From Rhizobiales bacterium UBA1912 (lineage in GTDB: Bacteria > Pseudomonadota > Alphaproteobacteria > Rhizobiales > Devosiaceae), in contig DDGC01000023.1 in NCBI GenBank assembly GCA_002337455.1, positions 96,050 to 160,049 on the forward strand: 64,000 bases of DNA, written 5' to 3'. Every line of letters starts with the position of its first letter. Positions within the stretch are counted from its first letter, which is position 1. Below the pieces are notes generated by a model. The model was not told the DNA's origin, searched no databases, and saw only the letters and a program-made list of their open reading frames with translations. Of the stretch, positions 16,120-24,880 are shown piece after piece. A program made the position numbers and the translations under genes.

Positions 16120-18162
16120 ATGAATGAACATCATCATCACCACCAGCATGGCGAAGCCAGTCATGGTGCGACAGACGCTTCGGGGCACGACAAGCATGCG
16201 GGGCACTCGGTTTCCATGTTTCGTGACAAGTTCTGGCTCTCGCTGGCTTTGACGATACCGACCGTCATTTGGGAACCAATGATCCAGGAATGGTTCGGCT
16301 ACACTGCACCCCAGTTTGCGGGATCTGCACTCATCCCCGCCCTTTTTGGAACGATTGTGTTCATCTATGGGGGTTGGGTATTTCTGCGCAGTGCAATCGG
16401 CGAGCTCAAGACGCGACTCCCGGGCATGATGACGCTTATTTCCCTCGCGATCTCCGTCGCGTTTATCTACAGCGTTGCGGTCTTATTCGGGTTTGATGGT
16501 CATCCATTGTGGTGGGAGCTGGCCACGCTGGTCACCATCATGCTCTTGGGACACTGGATCGAGATGCGCTCGATTTCTCAGGCTCAGGGCGCACTCAATG
16601 AACTCGCCAAGTTGTTACCAGACATGGCCGTGCGCGTGATTGAGGGGGACCGGACTGAAGAGGTGGCCGTTTCTGAGCTCAAAGCCGATGATATCGTCCT
16701 GGTGCGACCGGGGGCATCGATCCCTGCTGATGGCATCGTCATCTCCGGCAAAAGCTCCGTCAATGAATCTATGATCACGGGCGAATCTGCTCTGGTCGAC
16801 AAGACGGACGCCTCGGAAGTCCTCGGTGGCACGGTGAACGGGCAAGGTTCCCTTCGCGTGCGCGTGCTTCAAACTGGTCAGGACACAGCTCTGGCGGGTA
16901 TCATGCGGCTGGTCTCGCAGGCGCAATCCTCGCGGTCGCGCGCCCAGGCGCTTGCCGACCGGGCGGCATTCCTGCTTACCATTGTCGCCATCCTTGCCGG
17001 GGCCGCGACCTTTGTTGCCTGGTCACTGCTCGGAGCCGAGATCGACTTTACAGTGACCCGGATGGTCACGGTTCTGGTGATTGCCTGTCCCCACGCCCTC
17101 GGGCTGGCGGTACCACTGGTAACGGCGATTTCGACGACCCTTGGTGCCCGAAACGGTTTGCTCATACGCGACCGGCGGGGCCTTGAAGAGGCGCGAAATC
17201 TCGACACCGTCGTATTCGACAAGACCGGAACCTTGACGCTTGGGGCCCATCGGGTTGTCGAAATCGTTGCCGCGCAGGGCAAAGACCCGGACGTGGCATT
17301 GTCCCTCGCGGCCGCCGTAGAGCGCGATTCCGAGCATCCAATCGCGCAAGCACTGCTCAAAAGCGCCGAGGACAAGGGCATCGGGCTCCCTCCATCGTCT
17401 GAATTTCAGGCAGCAGCCGGCAGGGGCGTTGAAGCGCTTGTGGAGGGCCGCCGGTTTGCTGTGGGAGGTCCGGCCCTGCTGGACGAGCGCAATGTGACCC
17501 TTGACCAGAACATGGAGAATGCAAGCCGTCGTATTGGTGAGAACGGGCAGGCGGCAATTTACCTCTTGGAAGGCGACCTGATCGTGGCAGTTTTTGCGAT
17601 CGCTGATCAGGTGCGCCCGGAGTCCAGGGAGGCCGTAGCCAAACTCCAGTCGATGGGTATAGAGGTCGTCATCCTCACCGGGGACTCCGAGGCCGTAGCG
17701 CGATCGGTGGGACGAGACCTTGGGATCGATACAGTCTTTTCCGGCGTGTTGCCCGATCAGAAATCGGACAAGATCAAGGAACTGCAGGCCCAGGGCAAGC
17801 GCGTCGCCATGGTGGGTGACGGCGTCAATGACGCTCCAGCGCTTGTCACCGCTGACGTCGGTATCGCCATCGGTGCGGGCACAGATGTGGCGGTCGAAGC
17901 CGGCGATGTGGTGTTGGTGCGCTCAGACCCCCGAGACATTGCGCGCATCGTTACTCTAAGCCGCGCGACTTATCGCAAGATGATCCAGAACCTGTGGTGG
18001 GCCGCCGGATACAATATCGTTGCAATCCCGCTCGCTGCCGGGGTGCTCTATTGGGCCGGTATTGTCCTGGCGCCAGCGGTAGGGGCGGTGTTGATGTCGG
18101 CCAGCACGGTGATCGTTGCCATCAACGCCCAATTGCTCAGACGGCTCGATATGGTGCGCTAG
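16120..18162 (+). CDS. copB: CopB-type copper/heavy-metal P1B-ATPase
   Basis: The 680-residue pump has a His-rich N-terminus (HHHHHQHGEASHG... near residues 4-30) instead of CxxC domains. The membrane metal site is CPH (Cys323-Pro-His325), the P1B-3 signature linked to Cu(II) or Cu(I) export. The phosphorylation motif is DKTGTLT with Asp367, the actuator motif TGES, the nucleotide-domain SEHP, and the hinge GDGVNDAPAL. The start was taken at the ATG after AAGGAGG; an upstream start nine codons earlier lacks such a site. It has its own CueR-type promoter, separate from copA. Confidence 0.92.
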   Translation: MNEHHHHHQHGEASHGATDASGHDKHAGHSVSMFRDKFWLSLALTIPTVIWEPMIQEWFGYTAPQFAGSALIPALFGTIVFIYGGWVFLRSAIGELKTRLPGMMTLISLAISVAFIYSVAVLFGFDGHPLWWELATLVTIMLLGHWIEMRSISQAQGALNELAKLLPDMAVRVIEGDRTEEVAVSELKADDIVLVRPGASIPADGIVISGKSSVNESMITGESALVDKTDASEVLGGTVNGQGSLRVRVLQTGQDTALAGIMRLVSQAQSSRSRAQALADRAAFLLTIVAILAGAATFVAWSLLGAEIDFTVTRMVTVLVIACPHALGLAVPLVTAISTTLGARNGLLIRDRRGLEEARNLDTVVFDKTGTLTLGAHRVVEIVAAQGKDPDVALSLAAAVERDSEHPIAQALLKSAEDKGIGLPPSSEFQAAAGRGVEALVEGRRFAVGGPALLDERNVTLDQNMENASRRIGENGQAAIYLLEGDLIVAVFAIADQVRPESREAVAKLQSMGIEVVILTGDSEAVARSVGRDLGIDTVFSGVLPDQKSDKIKELQAQGKRVAMVGDGVNDAPALVTADVGIAIGAGTDVAVEAGDVVLVRSDPRDIARIVTLSRATYRKMIQNLWWAAGYNIVAIPLAAGVLYWAGIVLAPAVGAVLMSASTVIVAINAQLLRRLDMVR

Positions 18163-18424
18163 TCCTGTCCGAACAATTGTTGCAGCCAAGAAACAGAGTT
18201 CTTCCCAAGCCGCTTGCGAAACGGGCGCTGGAAGGAGGGAGGATATCCCGGGATTGTTGGGGACAGCGCGGCGGGCTTTCCGGGGATCGGCAACGCGCGC
18301 ATTTCGGCAACCCGAGTGGACAAGTCGGCCTGTTATACGCTTTGTGGCCAGAAGCGAAGCGCGACGTTGGCGCCATTCCGCAATATTGGTCCACCCGGCG
18401 CTTCCCTCACGGTCTATCAGGCCC

Positions 18425-18823
18425 TTACTGGCCGGTCGTCCTACCAGAAAGTCCATCGATGATGGGGCATTCAGGCCGTGCGTCGCCGTGGCAATTGTTC
18501 ACTAGATGGCCCAGCATATCGCGCAGTTCAGTCAATTCCACGATCTTGCGTTCGATTTCACCCAGCTTTTCGGTAGCGATCGCTTTTACGTCCGCGCTTG
18601 CGCGTTGGCGATCAGAATAAAGCGAGAGCAGTTGCCGGCACTCCTCGACTGAAAAGCCAAGGCTTCTGGCCCGCTGCACGAAACGGAGGCGGTGCACATC
18701 GTCTTTGGAATAGTCGCGATATCCGTTTGCGGCGCGATCGGCCTTCAACAGCCCGATGTCCTCATAATAGCGGATAGTCTTGGCCGGCAGGCCCGACTGG
18801 TCGGCGGCAGTTCCAATGTTCAT
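18425..18823 (-). CDS. cueR: CueR copper-responsive MerR-family regulator
   Basis: This 132-residue protein has an N-terminal MerR helix-turn-helix (GTAADQSGLPAKTIRYYED), a long dimerisation helix (about 78-108) and a C-terminal metal loop with Cys111 and Cys119 in CHGDARPEC, matching the Cys112/Cys120 pair of the E. coli protein. On Cu(I), Ag(I) or Au(I) binding it would bend the DNA of long-spacer promoters. Its own promoter carries the same dyad, so it is autoregulated. A 262-base stretch to copB contains no gene. Confidence 0.92.
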   Translation of the reverse strand: MNIGTAADQSGLPAKTIRYYEDIGLLKADRAANGYRDYSKDDVHRLRFVQRARSLGFSVEECRQLLSLYSDRQRASADVKAIATEKLGEIERKIVELTELRDMLGHLVNNCHGDARPECPIIDGLSGRTTGQ

Positions 18824-18850
18824 GGCAGTTTCTCCAATGGTGACCCCGCC

Positions 18851-18881
18851 AATATAAGGGTTCCAGCGACTGGAAGCGCAA
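18851..18881 (-). promoter_or_regulatory. CueR-type autoregulatory promoter of cueR
   Basis: Read leftward: TTGCGC, a 19-base spacer with the dyad TTCC-AGTCG-CTGGAA, then TATATT. The better -10 and poorer -35 than the target promoters fit a moderate basal promoter. Confidence 0.7.
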
Positions 18882-18942
18882 GGACTGATTAAGTCAATGG
18901 CGAAAGATGACCGCGCGGCACGGACCGCGCGGCCGGGTATTC

Positions 18943-19434
18943 TTAGTTGGCGTTATCAAACAGCCAGGTCGTCATCTGCTCAATCTCGGCAACCTGCGCT
19001 TCGATGATCTCTTCGGCGAGTGCTCGCATCTGCGGATCGTCACCGTGATCGAGCACTACCTGGGCCATGTCGATGGCGCCCTGATGATGAGCGATCATCC
19101 CGCACGCGAAGGCCACATCGGCGTCTTCGTTCATCATGCCTTCGTGCATGGCAGGCATGGTGACCATCATCTTGGCCATGTTCTCCTGGACGTGCTCGGG
19201 CATGGCCTCGAGGTCCATGTCCATCCCCATCGTGTCCATCATCGCCGAGCCCATATCGTCATCTTGATTGCCGTGCATATTGCCATGGCCCATGGACGAA
19301 TGATCCATATCGCCCATCCCAGCGGAGGTTGTGCACTGTTCGGGCAATTGGAAGTCGGCCTCCTGCGCGAGAGCGGGGACGGAAAGCGCAGTGGCTGCGA
19401 GGGCTGCCATGAAGACTGTATTTGTAAAGTTCAT
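18943..19434 (-). CDS. Exported Met/His-rich DUF305 protein
   Basis: A signal peptide (cleavage near ALA-Q, residue 24) precedes a Met/His/Asp-rich linker (about 38-80) and a C-terminal DUF305 helical domain with the conserved CGMIAHHQGAIDMA block (His116-His117). Methionine-rich segments of this type bind Cu(I) in the periplasm; CopM-like members protect against copper. It lies leftward between cueR and the Cys/His-rich exported protein gene. Confidence 0.82.
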   Translation of the reverse strand: MNFTNTVFMAALAATALSVPALAQEADFQLPEQCTTSAGMGDMDHSSMGHGNMHGNQDDDMGSAMMDTMGMDMDLEAMPEHVQENMAKMMVTMPAMHEGMMNEDADVAFACGMIAHHQGAIDMAQVVLDHGDDPQMRALAEEIIEAQVAEIEQMTTWLFDNAN

Positions 19435-19468
19435 CGGAATTCTCCTGTCAAATCTGGTTTATATTCAA

Positions 19469-19846
19469 TCAGATCAGCAGGATACGTGGAGGAGGAACGG
19501 CAACATCGGGCGAGCCGCCGAATACGCCCGCTTCAATGGTGTTGACTGTCGTGTCGCCTGAACCCGAAAACAAGGTGCCATGGTACTCGATCGCCAAGCC
19601 GGGATGGCAGTGCGTCATCACGCAGCAATCGACGCCGCAGGGCTGACAGGGGTCTTGGGCGCTGGCCAGCTCGCCAGGGTCGGAATCGCGATGCGCCGCA
19701 CCGTGCGCCTCCTCGATCCCATTTCCATGCATTTGGGGATGATGCTCGAAGGCGCCCACGCCAACCGGAAGCCATGCCAGAGAGACGGCCAGTGCAAGCA
19801 GTGCGCCAATCATCAACTGTGCTGTCCGGCCGCCAAGCTTCAACAA
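19469..19846 (-). CDS. Exported Cys/His-rich hypothetical protein
   Basis: This 125-residue protein has an N-terminal signal or anchor (11-30), a His-rich stretch (EHHPQMHG) and a cysteine cluster CQPCGVDCCVMTHC (Cys67, 70, 74, 75, 80). The C-terminus ends PPPRILLI. The composition suggests periplasmic metal binding. I do not recognise a named family. Its position 34 bases upstream of the DUF305 gene on the same strand suggests the two are co-expressed. Confidence 0.6.
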   Translation of the reverse strand: MLKLGGRTAQLMIGALLALAVSLAWLPVGVGAFEHHPQMHGNGIEEAHGAAHRDSDPGELASAQDPCQPCGVDCCVMTHCHPGLAIEYHGTLFSGSGDTTVNTIEAGVFGGSPDVAVPPPRILLI

Positions 19847-20004
19847 ACGACCTCCTTGGCCTGCGTCAGGATCGGAACTCTCATTGAACCGAACAATTCC
19901 CTAAAGTATGGCGGTTTCGAGGGCGATGACTCATCCGTTGGGGTTGATTGATAGGACTGAACTGCCAGACCGCAGACCGAACCTGCCGGAAGAAAGGATC
20001 GACA

Positions 20005-20451
20005 ATGAGCAAATATTTGCGCTTTGCTGCAATGATCGCAACGTCGACGGTGATCATGTTTGGGCTCATGTATCTCAACACATATGCCTTCGAACACGTC
20101 TATTGGAGCGAGACTCGGGCCTATATGGCGCTGGTCATGGGCGCGACGATGGCCATCGTGATGATGGCCTTCATGCTGGGCATGTATGATCGCAAGGGGA
20201 TCAATGCAGCGATCTTTGCCGTTGCCGTGCTCATATTTGCGGGTTCGCTTTATATGGTGCGCTCGCAGGCCAGTGTGGAACAGGTCGACTGGATGAAAGC
20301 GATGATCCCACATCATTCCATTGCTATTCTGACGAGCGAGAGGGCCGAATTGACCGACCCGCGGGTTCGTGCGCTTGCTGACGAAATCATTGACGCCCAG
20401 CGTCGGGAGATCGATGAGATGAGAACCCTCATTGCCGAACTCGAACAATGA
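20005..20451 (+). CDS. Membrane-bound DUF305 protein
   Basis: Three membrane segments (about 5-24, 40-60, 67-85) are followed by a periplasmic or cytoplasmic DUF305 domain with MIPHHSIAILTSE (His103-His104). The start was placed at the ATG after AAAGGA; an earlier frame extension has no ribosome site. It differs from the other DUF305 protein here, which is soluble and Met-rich, so the pair may form a membrane-periplasm copper-handling chain. Confidence 0.8.
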   Translation: MSKYLRFAAMIATSTVIMFGLMYLNTYAFEHVYWSETRAYMALVMGATMAIVMMAFMLGMYDRKGINAAIFAVAVLIFAGSLYMVRSQASVEQVDWMKAMIPHHSIAILTSERAELTDPRVRALADEIIDAQRREIDEMRTLIAELEQ

Positions 20452-20466
20452 AACCCCAGGCGTTGG

Positions 20467-20664
20467 CTATGCCGCTCGCCGCGGTGGATAGCCCACATCG
20501 TCGAGTATCGCCACAATGGCGGTCTCATCAGAGTTCGAGGTGACACGCGCCACCTTGGCACCAAGATCGATATCGACCTTGGCTTCAGGATCTACCGATT
20601 GGATCGCCTTGGTGACGCTCTTGGCGCAGCCGCCGCACGTCATGTTGTCGATGTGAAATTCCAT
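20467..20664 (-). CDS. copZ: CopZ-type copper chaperone (HMA domain)
   Basis: A single 65-residue heavy-metal-associated domain carries the metal loop NMTCGGC (Cys10, Cys13) and a C-terminal DDVGYPP. It binds Cu(I) in the cytoplasm and hands it to CopA. It diverges from copA and each has its own CueR-type promoter, so chaperone and pump would be induced together. Confidence 0.9.
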   Translation of the reverse strand: MEFHIDNMTCGGCAKSVTKAIQSVDPEAKVDIDLGAKVARVTSNSDETAIVAILDDVGYPPRRAA

Positions 20665-20692
20665 GTGTCTCTCCTATGAATTGCTTTTTTCG

Positions 20693-20723
20693 ACGATGGG
20701 GGTTCCAGCAGGAGGAAGGTCAA
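20693..20723 (-). promoter_or_regulatory. CueR-type promoter of copZ
   Basis: Read leftward: TTGACC, then a 19-base spacer holding CTTCC-TCCTG-CTGGAA, then CATCGT as a weak -10. The dyad spacing equals that of the copA and copB promoters. Confidence 0.72.
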
Positions 20724-20760
20724 GGGAATTCGGCACTGGAGAAATAGTTTCCTGGCAGTA

Positions 20761-20791
20761 TTGACCTTCCATCGACTGGAAGGCGCAGAGA
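20761..20791 (+). promoter_or_regulatory. CueR-type promoter of copA
   Basis: TTGACC, a 19-base spacer with the strongest dyad of the set (CCTTCC-ATCGA-CTGGAAGG), and CAGAGA as the -10. Transcription would start about 27 bases before the copA ATG. Confidence 0.78.
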
Positions 20792-20824
20792 ATGGCTCTC
20801 AGAGCTTGCCAACAGGAGCGACCA

Positions 20825-23359
20825 ATGACCGCCTATACAAACCTCAGAGCCAGAACTGGACCAGCTACGGCCGCTGGGCCAAAGATCACGCTTCCTGTGG
20901 TTGGAATGACATGCGCGTCCTGCGTTGGTCGCGTTGAAAGGGCTTTGGTGGGCGTGCAAGGCGTCTCTGGAGCCAACGTCAATCTTGCGACCGAGCGCGC
21001 GGAGATTACACTTAATGAGGCTGTAGACCGTGATGCTCTGGTCAAGGCAATCGAGGATGCAGGCTATGAGGTTCCTGGCCAGAAGCTGGAGCTCGCAGTC
21101 GAAGGGATGACCTGCGCTTCTTGTGTCGGTCGCGTGGAAAAGGCGTTGCTTTCGGTTCCCGGGGTGACCAGCGCTTCGGTGAACCTTGCGTCCGAGCGTG
21201 CTTCCGTCTCGGGAAGCGCATCTCTCACTGAGGCCGCACTGGTCGCTGCCATTGCTTCAGCCGGTTATCAGGCGCACGCAACAAGCGCCGGTGCGGATGG
21301 GGAGGCCCAGGCCGCCCGCAAGCAGCTCGAGCAGTCGGCTCTCGCCCGGCATGTGACAATTGCGGCTTTGCTCACCTTGCCGGTTTTTGTTCTGGAGATG
21401 GGCTCGCACCTTATCCCTGCAATCCATGATCTGGTAATGAACACCATCGGTATGCAAGAGAGCTGGTATCTCCAGTTTGCCCTTACGACACTGGTCCTGT
21501 TCTGGCCCGGCCTGCGCTTTTACAAGACCGGATTGCCGGCGCTCGCCAAGGGTGCGCCAGACATGAACTCGCTGGTTGCCGTGGGCACGCTCGCCGCCTG
21601 GTCCTATTCGGTGGTGGCAACCTTCATGCCGCAGGTTTTGCCCGGTGGGACCGTGAACGTCTATTTCGAGGCGGCCGCCGTGATCGTGACGTTGATCCTG
21701 ACTGGCCGCTATCTGGAGGCCCGTGCAAAGGGGCGAACATCGGATGCGATCAAGCACCTTGTCGGCCTCCAGCCCAGGACAGCCCGTGTTCAACGCGATG
21801 GCAAAAGTGTGGAGCTCTCGCTGGCCGATATCGTCACTGGCGATTTGGTGGACGTCCGGCCGGGCGAACGCGTTGCGGTAGACGGTGAAGTCGTGGAGGG
21901 GTCCTCCTTTGTTGACCAATCCATGATTACAGGTGAGCCGGTGCCCGTCGAAAAGACAGCGGGCGACACGATCGTCGGCGGCACGGTCAATCAGACTGGC
22001 GCGCTAACGTTCCGTGCGACCGCAGTAGGCGCCGACACCACGCTTGCCCAGATCATCCGCATGGTCGAGGAAGCGCAAGGCTCCAAGCTTCCAATTCAGG
22101 CGCTGGTCGATCGGGTGACGCTGTGGTTTGTCCCCGCCGTCATGGCTTTGGCCGCATTGACCTTTGTTGTCTGGGCGATCTTTGGTCCTGATCCGGCGAT
22201 CACCTTTGCCCTTGTCAATGCCGTAGCCGTGCTCATCATCGCCTGCCCTTGTGCCATGGGGCTGGCAACACCCACATCCATCATGGTTGGAAGCGGACGT
22301 GGCGCCGAGATGGGCGTTTTATTCCGCAAGGGCGAGGCGCTCCAGTCATTGATGGGCGCCCGCGTTGTCGCGTTCGACAAAACCGGTACGCTGACCGCGG
22401 GCCGACCCGTCCTGACAGACCTTGAAACCGTTGACGGGCTTGCCAGCAACGATGTGTTGGCTCTTCTTGCCGCAGTTGAAGCCCGATCCGAACATCCCAT
22501 AGCGCGGGCCATTGTCCAGGCGGCTCAAGAACAGCGTCTGGAGATCCCAGATGTCGCCGGTTTCGAGAGCCTTACCGGTTTCGGCATCCGCGCTCTGGCA
22601 GACGGGCGTCGCGTCGAGATCGGTGCTGACCGATTCATGGAAAGTCTCGGGCTCGACGTCTCGCCGTTCGCTGCCACTGCAGCCCATCTCGCCGAAGACG
22701 GTAAGTCCCCGCTCTATGCCGCCATCGACAGTCAACTTGCAGCAATCATTGCTGTTGCCGATCCGATTAAGCAGACCACACCAGATGCCATCAAAGCCCT
22801 TCATGATCTTGGTCTCAAGGTCGCGATGATCACCGGCGACAATCGCCGCACTGCTGAGGCGATCGCCCGGCGACTGAACATCGACCACGTGGTGGCTGAG
22901 GTGCTGCCCGATGGCAAGGTCGCTGCCGTAAGAGAGCTGAAACTGGCGCACGGTCGGCTCGCCTTTGTCGGGGACGGGATCAATGACGCGCCCGCACTGG
23001 CCGAAGCCGATGTCGGTATCGCCATTGGAACAGGCACCGACATCGCGATCGAGGCCGCCGACGTGGTGCTGATGTCGGGTAGTCTCATGGGCGTCCCCAA
23101 TGCCATTGCGCTCTCGAAGGCAACGATCCGCAACATCCGTCAGAACTTGTTCTGGGCGTTTGCGTATAACACCGCTCTCATTCCGGTCGCTGCCGGCGTG
23201 CTCTATCCCACACTTGGGCTGCTTTTGTCGCCGGTCTTGGCGGCAGGAGCGATGGCGATGTCGAGTGTATTCGTGCTTGGTAACGCGTTGCGGTTGAAAC
23301 GCTTCCGTGCGCCGACCATTGACGCTGAGCCTTTGAAAGGAAAACCCGCGCGACTCTGA
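20825..23359 (+). CDS. copA: CopA-type Cu(I)-exporting P1B-ATPase
   Basis: The 844-residue pump has two N-terminal HMA domains, each with GMTCASC (Cys30/Cys33 and Cys97/Cys100). The membrane metal site is CPC (Cys474-Pro-Cys476), diagnostic of P1B-1 Cu(I) pumps. Other motifs are TGEP, DKTGTLT with Asp518, SEHP and GDGINDAPAL. The start at the second ATG, after AACAGGAG, was preferred because the first ATG lies within a few bases of the predicted transcript start. It is a second copper pump next to copB, of a different subtype. Confidence 0.93.
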   Translation: MTAYTNLRARTGPATAAGPKITLPVVGMTCASCVGRVERALVGVQGVSGANVNLATERAEITLNEAVDRDALVKAIEDAGYEVPGQKLELAVEGMTCASCVGRVEKALLSVPGVTSASVNLASERASVSGSASLTEAALVAAIASAGYQAHATSAGADGEAQAARKQLEQSALARHVTIAALLTLPVFVLEMGSHLIPAIHDLVMNTIGMQESWYLQFALTTLVLFWPGLRFYKTGLPALAKGAPDMNSLVAVGTLAAWSYSVVATFMPQVLPGGTVNVYFEAAAVIVTLILTGRYLEARAKGRTSDAIKHLVGLQPRTARVQRDGKSVELSLADIVTGDLVDVRPGERVAVDGEVVEGSSFVDQSMITGEPVPVEKTAGDTIVGGTVNQTGALTFRATAVGADTTLAQIIRMVEEAQGSKLPIQALVDRVTLWFVPAVMALAALTFVVWAIFGPDPAITFALVNAVAVLIIACPCAMGLATPTSIMVGSGRGAEMGVLFRKGEALQSLMGARVVAFDKTGTLTAGRPVLTDLETVDGLASNDVLALLAAVEARSEHPIARAIVQAAQEQRLEIPDVAGFESLTGFGIRALADGRRVEIGADRFMESLGLDVSPFAATAAHLAEDGKSPLYAAIDSQLAAIIAVADPIKQTTPDAIKALHDLGLKVAMITGDNRRTAEAIARRLNIDHVVAEVLPDGKVAAVRELKLAHGRLAFVGDGINDAPALAEADVGIAIGTGTDIAIEAADVVLMSGSLMGVPNAIALSKATIRNIRQNLFWAFAYNTALIPVAAGVLYPTLGLLLSPVLAAGAMAMSSVFVLGNALRLKRFRAPTIDAEPLKGKPARL

Positions 23360-23643
23360 GGGAACTTGTCCCTAATAAAATCTCGGCGCTGGACCGAGTA
23401 GTGCGTGCCCAGCGCCACATCTGACGATCGGACGAGACGCGATGGTTTTGCCCGTCGAATGGCGGCATTTAACTGGCATGCCTGGAAAAATCCACAAACG
23501 GCTCAGGCTCTGTTGATCGGCTGAAAAGCGAACGTTAGGCAAGGGAGCCTGCGAACGGCGGCAATGGGGTCGTTTACTGAACGGCGGTTTTCTGAGATTC
23601 CTGGCTAGAACCGGATAGTCCGGTTTCGGCCCCAAAACTGACA

Positions 23644-24192
23644 TTAGGTGCGTTGGGATAGAATGCGGTAAACTTGCATTCGAGAGCATCCGATTGCCGC
23701 AGCAATCTGTGTTGGCGTCGAACCTGCAGCGCTCAACTCAAGTACGCGACCGCGGTCGATGCGTGGCTTTCCGCCTCGGTATGCGCCCGCTGCTTTAGCT
23801 CGGATAATACCCTCGCGCTGGCGTTCCTTTATAAACCGTCGTTCCATTTGGGCGACCATTCCCAGGACAGTTAGGATGACATGGCCCATTTCCCCGCGTG
23901 TAGAGATATGCGGATCAAGCACCGTGACGAACGCACCACGCTGTTCGCATTCATGGACAATGTTCAAAACATCTCGCGTGTCGCGCCCTAGGCGATCCAA
24001 GCGCGTTACGACGACCTCATCGCCGGGCCGCAGGAAGGCGATTATGGTTTCCAGCTCGGCGCGCCCGTTCCTGCTGCCACCGGACGCTTTTTCTGAGCGT
24101 ACAAGATTGCAACCCTCGCCTTTGAGCTTGGCAAGCTGGATTTCCAAGTCTTGATCGATGCTGCTGACACGGGCATAACCGATGCGGGCCAT
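23644..24192 (-). CDS. Serine recombinase (Tn3-type resolvase/invertase)
   Basis: The 182-residue protein has a catalytic domain with Ser10 in IGYARVSS and arginines 8, 64, 67 and 70 in VVTRLDRLGRD, then the long E-helix (MERRFIKERQREGI) and a short C-terminal helix-turn-helix (STPTQIAAAIGCSRMQVYRIL). This is the size of Tn3 TnpR and Hin-like enzymes. The start is 3 bases from res site B, which would also repress its promoter. No transposase gene of the Tn3 family is visible nearby, so the element is incomplete or has lost it. Confidence 0.9.
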   Translation of the reverse strand: MARIGYARVSSIDQDLEIQLAKLKGEGCNLVRSEKASGGSRNGRAELETIIAFLRPGDEVVVTRLDRLGRDTRDVLNIVHECEQRGAFVTVLDPHISTRGEMGHVILTVLGMVAQMERRFIKERQREGIIRAKAAGAYRGGKPRIDRGRVLELSAAGSTPTQIAAAIGCSRMQVYRILSQRT

Positions 24193-24194
24193 AT

Positions 24195-24310
24195 GTAACC
24201 TCAGGCTTTTGACCCGAGGCTACCCTGTCACAAATAGTCGTCGTCAACCCAGATGTGATGCGACACCGGCAGAGCCTGTTACGTCACTCCAGGGTATACC
24301 CCAAGGTGAT
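24195..24310 (-). other. Tn3-type res site B, upstream of the resolvase gene
   Basis: On the minus strand, site I (24310-24283, 28 bp), site II (24259-24227, 33 bp) and site III (24223-24195) are arranged exactly as in site A at 8153-8268. Both sites point inward, so relative to the 16-kb block they are inverted repeats. Site III is identical in both copies. Confidence 0.78.
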
Positions 24311-24323
24311 GACCGTCGCTAAT

Positions 24324-24671
24324 TCAAGACTGTGCTTTCGACAGAATATCCTCCCAGCCACCGTCCGTCGTGATAATAAACCATTCCTCAAGGTCATCCC
24401 GCGAATAGTCGTGGCTTTTTAAGCGGAACGATACACCCCGCACCTCGCCACGGAATTCGCCACCGCGGCTCAGCTCGCGATACCTCAATTTCCCTCCGTC
24501 AGGGAAGAATCCAAGCAAATAAAGCAGCGCTTGGCGCTCGGGCGGCTGCGTGTCAGCAAGAAACTTCAAGAAAATCCATGCCGGGCCGGCCTCGGGATAG
24601 CCTTCGCTGCGAGCAACCGCCATCAGATGGACACACAGGTTGTCCGCGTCGGTGATAACATTTTTGGGCAT
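24324..24671 (-). CDS. Hypothetical protein, related to the one at 39.6 kb
   Basis: This 115-residue soluble protein has no recognised family. Its C-terminal half resembles that of the gene at 39564-39914: a LLxLLGFFPDG segment versus LLTLLAMEPEG, then HDYSRDDLEEWFI versus SDYSRPAIEEWLL, then an aspartate/tryptophan segment. A GGAG ribosome site precedes the ATG. It is next to the resolvase, and its relative is next to an integrase, so both travel with mobile DNA. Confidence 0.6.
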   Translation of the reverse strand: MPKNVITDADNLCVHLMAVARSEGYPEAGPAWIFLKFLADTQPPERQALLYLLGFFPDGGKLRYRELSRGGEFRGEVRGVSFRLKSHDYSRDDLEEWFIITTDGGWEDILSKAQS

Positions 24672-24798
24672 TTTTGATGGTCTCCAATATTAGGGTGACC
24701 ATCAGGCGCTGCGCTCGATCGTCACCCGTGAGGGTTCGATCGGAACACAGCTAAGAGCACGACTGGGTCAACGTCCAGCGATCCGCACTCAAAGTGCC

Positions 24799-24880
24799 TA
24801 CCGGCTTGCCGGTTTGCATTGGCTCATCCGAGCCAGGTGATCCTGCCTGCCAGGCGCTGACAACATGTTCCTGGCAGGAT
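24799..24880. repeat. Cluster of three stem-loops
   Basis: Three inverted repeats follow one another: ACCGGC-TT-GCCGGT (24799-24812), TGGCT-CATCCG-AGCCA (24819-24834), and ATCCTGCC...GGCAGGAT (24840-24880, with a 4-base bulge). None has a terminator T-run. Confidence 0.4.
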
